Source: Clostridia bacterium | Lineage (GTDB): Bacteria > Bacillota > DSM-521 > Neomoorellales > Neomoorellaceae | DNA length: 8,563 nt | Direction: 5' to 3' | Assembly: GCA_030445875.1 (NCBI GenBank) | Contig: JASUSX010000078.1 | Location: forward strand, 1-8,563 | Shown: piece after piece, positions 5,980-8,563 of the stretch | Layout: each line of letters begins with the position of its first letter | Numbering within the stretch: position 1 is the first letter of the stretch | Notes under the pieces: generated by a model | Told to the model about the DNA's origin: nothing | The model's database searches: none | The model's input: the letters and a program-made list of their open reading frames with translations, nothing else | Made by a program: the position numbers and the translations under genes

Positions 5980-6372
5980 ATGCCTGCTAAAAAGGTTGTT
6001 ACAACTGAACAAGCGCCGGCAGCCATTGGGCCCTATTCCCAGGCCCTGATTGTTGACAATGTGATCTATACCTCCGGCCAGATCCCCCTTGACCCGGCAA
6101 CGGGCCAGATTGTTGCCGGCGGCGTAGCCGAACAGACGGCCCGGGTCATGGCCAATTTACAGGCCATTCTAGCTGCCGCCGGGTCCGGCCTGGAAAAGGT
6201 AATCAAAACTACCTTGTATATCAAAGATATGAATGATTTCGGCACCATTAACGAGGTTTATGGCCGCTATTTTCCGCAGGATCCCCCGGCCCGTTCCTGC
6301 GTGGAAGTGGCCCGGTTACCCAAGGATGTATTGGTGGAGATTGAAGCCATAGCAGTCGTTGCCAATAAATAA
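5980..6372 (+). CDS. ridA: RidA family reactive enamine/imine deaminase
   Basis: This 130-residue cytosolic protein of the YjgF/YER057c/UK114 family works as a homotrimer. RidA hydrolyses 2-aminoacrylate and related enamines or imines released by PLP-dependent dehydratases, and so protects other PLP enzymes. The key residues are at canonical positions: R105 in [13 protein letters not shown] binds the substrate carboxylate, and E120 in VEIEAIA is also conserved. AIGPYSQA (15-22) and the [10 protein letters not shown] loop (30-39) complete the signature. ATG 5980 is the first possible start because a TAG lies directly upstream in frame. The ribosome binding site GGAAAGG (5961-5967) is weak and 12 nt away. 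It lies 84 nt before a PLP-dependent threonine synthase-like gene with no terminator between them, which fits its protective role. Confidence 0.93.
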   Translation: MPAKKVVTTEQAPAAIGPYSQALIVDNVIYTSGQIPLDPATGQIVAGGVAEQTARVMANLQAILAAAGSGLEKVIKTTLYIKDMNDFGTINEVYGRYFPQDPPARSCVEVARLPKDVLVEIEAIAVVANK

Positions 6373-6456
6373 AGAGGGGGTGGTAGAGCCTGGTTCCTCG
6401 GTAATAGCGAATCGCCAGGTTGTCTTAATTAAAAGAGCGGTCAGGAGGAAGGAAAA

Positions 6457-7656
6457 GTGAGCTTTGTCCGTTGTTTGGAATGTCCTAAATGTCATGCCAC
6501 CTATCAGGCCACTGAGGTTCATAACCTTTGCCAGTGCGGTTCACCCCTGCTGGTACGCTACGACCTGGAGCGCCTGGGGCAAGCCGTAAACAAAGAAGAT
6601 TTGCGTGGCCGGCGGGCCGACCTCTGGCGCTATTGGGAGTTCTTGCCCCTGGAACTGGAGGAAAATATCGTTTCCCTGGGCGAGGGCTTTACCCCAATCT
6701 TTACTGCTAATAACCTGGGGCGGGAGCTGGGATTTAAGCACCTCTATATCAAAGACGAAGGCTTAAACCCCACCGGGACCTTTAAGGCCCGGGGGGCGGC
6801 AGTAGGGGTGTCCAAAGCCCAAGAGCTGGGCATCAAGGCTATTGCCATGCCTACGGCCGGTAATGCCGGTGGTGCCTGGTCGTCCTATGGCGCCAAAGCC
6901 GGTATGGAAATGACCATCGCCATGCCCGTCGACGCCCCGGACCTGGCCAAAAAGGAGTGTGTGGTCAGCGGTGCCCGTACTTATTTGGTGAAGGGCTTAA
7001 TCTCCGATGCGGGTAAGATAATCGCCCAGGGGGTAAAGAAATACGGCTGGTTTGACGCTTCAACACTGAAGGAGCCTTACCGTATTGAAGGCAAGAAGAC
7101 CATGGGCCTGGAAATCGCCGAGCAATTTGATTGGCAGCTACCCGATGCAGTCCTTTATCCCACCGGCGGCGGGGTAGGTATTATCGGCATCTGGAAGGCC
7201 CTACAGGAACTCCAAGCCATTGGCTGGATTAAAGGCACCCTGCCCAAAATGATCTCTGTCCAGGCGGAAGGGTGTTCCCCCATTGTCAGGGCCTTCCAGG
7301 CAGGGAAGAAGGAATCGGAATTCTTCCAGGGGGCGCAAACCATCGCCGGCGGTATCCGCGTACCCAAAGCCCTGGGCGACTTCCTGGTCCTGGAGTCCAT
7401 CTATGCTAGCGGCGGTACGGCGGTGAGCGTCAGCGATGAAGAGATTAAGGCGGCAGTGCAGCAGGTCGCCCGGACCGAGGGCATGTTTATCTGCCCGGAA
7501 GGGGCGGCCGCTATTGCCGGCGCCCAGAAACTCCTGAACAGCGGTTTCCTGAAGCCTGAGGAAAGGGTAGTGGTTTTGAACACGGGCAGCGGCCTGAAAT
7601 ACCCGGAATTGGTAGAGCTGGATTTACCGGTGTTGGAGAAAGAGGCCGAAATCTAA
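6457..7656 (+). CDS. thrC: Threonine synthase (PLP-dependent, fold type II)
   Basis: This 399-residue enzyme is predicted to convert O-phosphohomoserine to threonine with release of phosphate. An N-terminal Cys cluster (C9, C12, C25, C27, with an extra C6) looks like a small zinc ribbon, as in many bacterial, archaeal and plant-type enzymes. The PLP lysine is K110 in NPTGTFKARGA. The cofactor-contacting loop is TAGNAGGA, with N136. The phosphate-binding glycine loop is PTGGGVG (G237-G239). TAGNAGG differs from the SSGNAA/STGNTS-type loops I associate with standard threonine synthases, so substrate assignment is less secure than fold assignment. A threonine/serine dehydratase-like activity is an alternative. 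GTG 6457 is preceded by AGGAGG (6443-6448) at 8 nt. Homoserine dehydrogenase and kinase genes are not in the window. It is probably co-transcribed with ridA. Confidence 0.85.
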   Translation: MSFVRCLECPKCHATYQATEVHNLCQCGSPLLVRYDLERLGQAVNKEDLRGRRADLWRYWEFLPLELEENIVSLGEGFTPIFTANNLGRELGFKHLYIKDEGLNPTGTFKARGAAVGVSKAQELGIKAIAMPTAGNAGGAWSSYGAKAGMEMTIAMPVDAPDLAKKECVVSGARTYLVKGLISDAGKIIAQGVKKYGWFDASTLKEPYRIEGKKTMGLEIAEQFDWQLPDAVLYPTGGGVGIIGIWKALQELQAIGWIKGTLPKMISVQAEGCSPIVRAFQAGKKESEFFQGAQTIAGGIRVPKALGDFLVLESIYASGGTAVSVSDEEIKAAVQQVARTEGMFICPEGAAAIAGAQKLLNSGFLKPEERVVVLNTGSGLKYPELVELDLPVLEKEAEI

Positions 7657-7682
7657 CAGAGGGAAAATAATACTCTATTGCA

Positions 7683-7728
7683 GGTTGGATGCTACCCATA
7701 ATAGCATCCAACCCGTAGTATCTTTTTC
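7683..7728 (+). terminator. 12-bp perfect inverted repeat with T-tract after thrC
   Basis: GGTTGGATGCTA (7683-7694) pairs perfectly with TAGCATCCAACC (7702-7713) over a 7-nt loop. A T-run (7723-7727) follows after 9 nt. This could be a thrC terminator, but the gap between stem and T-run is longer than usual. It may instead be an operator for the racemase gene. Confidence 0.6.
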
Positions 7729-7743
7729 TGGGGTGTTAAACAT

Positions 7744-8466
7744 ATGTCTGCAAAAGTTCTAGGGATAATTGGCGGAATGGGACCAGAAGCTACCGTTGAT
7801 TTTATGGATAAAATTATCAAAGCTACTCCTGCTAACGATGATAGTGATCATATTCACATGCTTGTTGACAATAACCCCCAGATACCCTCCCGGGTAAAGG
7901 CAATCCTGGAGGCAGGGGAAAGTCCAGGTCCTGTGATGGCGCAAATGGCCCGGCAATTAGAAAATTGGGGCGCCGATTTTATAGCCATACCATGTAACAC
8001 AGCCCACTTTTATTATCTAGAGGTAAAAAGCGCGGTAAAAATACCGGTATTAAATATTATCCAGATTACAAAGGAAAAAATTTTGCAAGAAATCCCCAAC
8101 GTAAAAAAGATTGGATTACTGGCTACCACGGCTGTACTGGTAACCAGGCTTTATCACAATGCTTTCCAAGAACATAGCGTTGATATTTTAACACCGGATG
8201 CACACAACCAGCAAAAGGTTATGGACCTCATTTTTGCCGTCAAATCAAATCAATATAGTGCTGAATTGATAAAGGAGTTACAGCAAATAGCAAACGAGCT
8301 AATTAAAGAGGGTGCCCAAGCAATCATATTTGGTTGCACAGAGCTTTCGGTTCTTGCTAAGGATATCCACAATATTGCTGTACCCACCTTTGATCCCTCG
8401 CAAATACTAGCGGAAGAGGTGATACACATAGTTAAAGGTCAAAGTAACGTTCTAAACAAAAATTAG
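7744..8466 (+). CDS. Aspartate/glutamate racemase family protein
   Basis: This 240-residue cofactor-independent racemase-fold protein most resembles aspartate racemase (L-Asp to D-Asp). The N-terminal GIIGGMGPEATVDF (7-20) is characteristic of the aspartate racemase subgroup. The two catalytic cysteines are present: C84 in PCNTAH and C198 in GCTEL. The VDNNPQIPSR segment (41-50) also fits. The two-fold pseudo-symmetric halves divide at about residue 115. ATG 7744 follows GGGGTG (7730-7735) at 8 nt. Base use is clearly AT-richer than in its neighbours, with many AAA, ATA and TTA codons, which suggests separate ancestry or recent acquisition. Broad-specificity amino-acid racemase or a related isomerase cannot be excluded. 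It lies 22 nt before a partial membrane protein gene and is probably co-transcribed with it. Confidence 0.85.
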   Translation: MSAKVLGIIGGMGPEATVDFMDKIIKATPANDDSDHIHMLVDNNPQIPSRVKAILEAGESPGPVMAQMARQLENWGADFIAIPCNTAHFYYLEVKSAVKIPVLNIIQITKEKILQEIPNVKKIGLLATTAVLVTRLYHNAFQEHSVDILTPDAHNQQKVMDLIFAVKSNQYSAELIKELQQIANELIKEGAQAIIFGCTELSVLAKDIHNIAVPTFDPSQILAEEVIHIVKGQSNVLNKN

Positions 8467-8488
8467 AAGGGAAAGGGGAGAAGAATAC

Positions 8489-8563
8489 ATGGATGGCAAG
8501 GAAAAAAATGCAACATTGTTGGAAATGTACGGGGGTTTATGGGGCGGATTAGTTCCTTTACTT
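8489..8563 (+). CDS. N-terminus of a probable membrane protein, cut by window end
   Basis: Twenty-five codons are open from ATG 8489 to the window edge, behind a good ribosome binding site (AAAGGGGAG 8472-8480, 8 nt). After a short charged start (MDGKEKN), the sequence turns into EMYGGLWGGLVPLL, a glycine-rich hydrophobic beginning of a likely first membrane helix. Such starts occur in sodium/proton antiporter or amino-acid transporter families. A transporter linked to the racemase would make sense, but 25 residues are too few to assign a family. Confidence 0.6.
   Translation, partial: MDGKEKNATLLEMYGGLWGGLVPLL

Noticed and set aside
5972..6049. Short ORF starting at ATG 5972 overlapping ridA
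   Set aside because: The spacing to GGAAAGG is too short, the frame lies mostly inside ridA, and its Arg/Leu-rich product looks like an out-of-frame translation.
6389..6427. CCTGG/CCAGG inverted repeat in the ridA-thrC gap
   Set aside because: There are only five pairs with a long loop and no T-tract, not enough for a terminator or regulatory structure.

Overview
The window is a chromosomal segment of an endospore-forming Firmicute. It carries the classical sporulation block spoIIM - small membrane protein - xerD - deoB - dacF - spoIIAA - spoIIAB - sigF, all on the + strand. GC-rich coding sequence, frequent TTG/GTG starts and strong GGAGG/GGGGG ribosome binding sites suggest a thermophilic or anaerobic clostridial lineage. 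Moorella and its relatives are my best guess, but that comes from overall impression and gene order, not from a database match.

Layout. Bases 1-324 hold the 3' end of spoIIM (engulfment machinery), followed 15 nt later by an 84-residue single-span membrane protein and a rho-independent terminator (602-630). From 716, xerD (tyrosine recombinase for chromosome dimer resolution) and deoB (phosphopentomutase) form a tight pair. An 82-nt gap with a possible leader stem leads to dacF (sporulation D,D-carboxypeptidase). Next is an 85-nt gap with a strong SigH-type promoter whose predicted start point falls inside the left arm of a terminator-like hairpin. The hairpin's right arm carries the spoIIAA ribosome binding site. 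spoIIAA-spoIIAB-sigF follow as a compact operon (anti-anti-sigma, anti-sigma/kinase, forespore sigma factor), closed by a terminator at 5813-5843.

From 5808 the content changes to amino-acid metabolism. An AT-rich intergenic region has an extended -10 promoter and a 14-bp palindrome. Then come ridA (enamine/imine deaminase) and a PLP-dependent threonine synthase-like enzyme with an N-terminal Cys cluster, probably co-transcribed. After a perfect 12-bp inverted repeat there is a distinctly AT-richer aspartate/glutamate racemase-family gene. The window ends in the first 25 codons of a probable membrane protein.

The sporulation genes act together. SpoIIAB holds SigF inactive, SpoIIAA releases it after dephosphorylation, and SpoIIM (with SpoIID/SpoIIP) and DacF remodel peptidoglycan during engulfment and cortex formation. 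The metabolic genes downstream are probably unrelated, although RidA commonly protects against reactive 2-aminoacrylate produced by PLP enzymes. I see no phage, insertion sequence, CRISPR, rRNA or tRNA. No wholly new system is evident. The most interesting signals are regulatory: the spoIIA promoter/hairpin arrangement, the dacF leader and the racemase inverted repeat.
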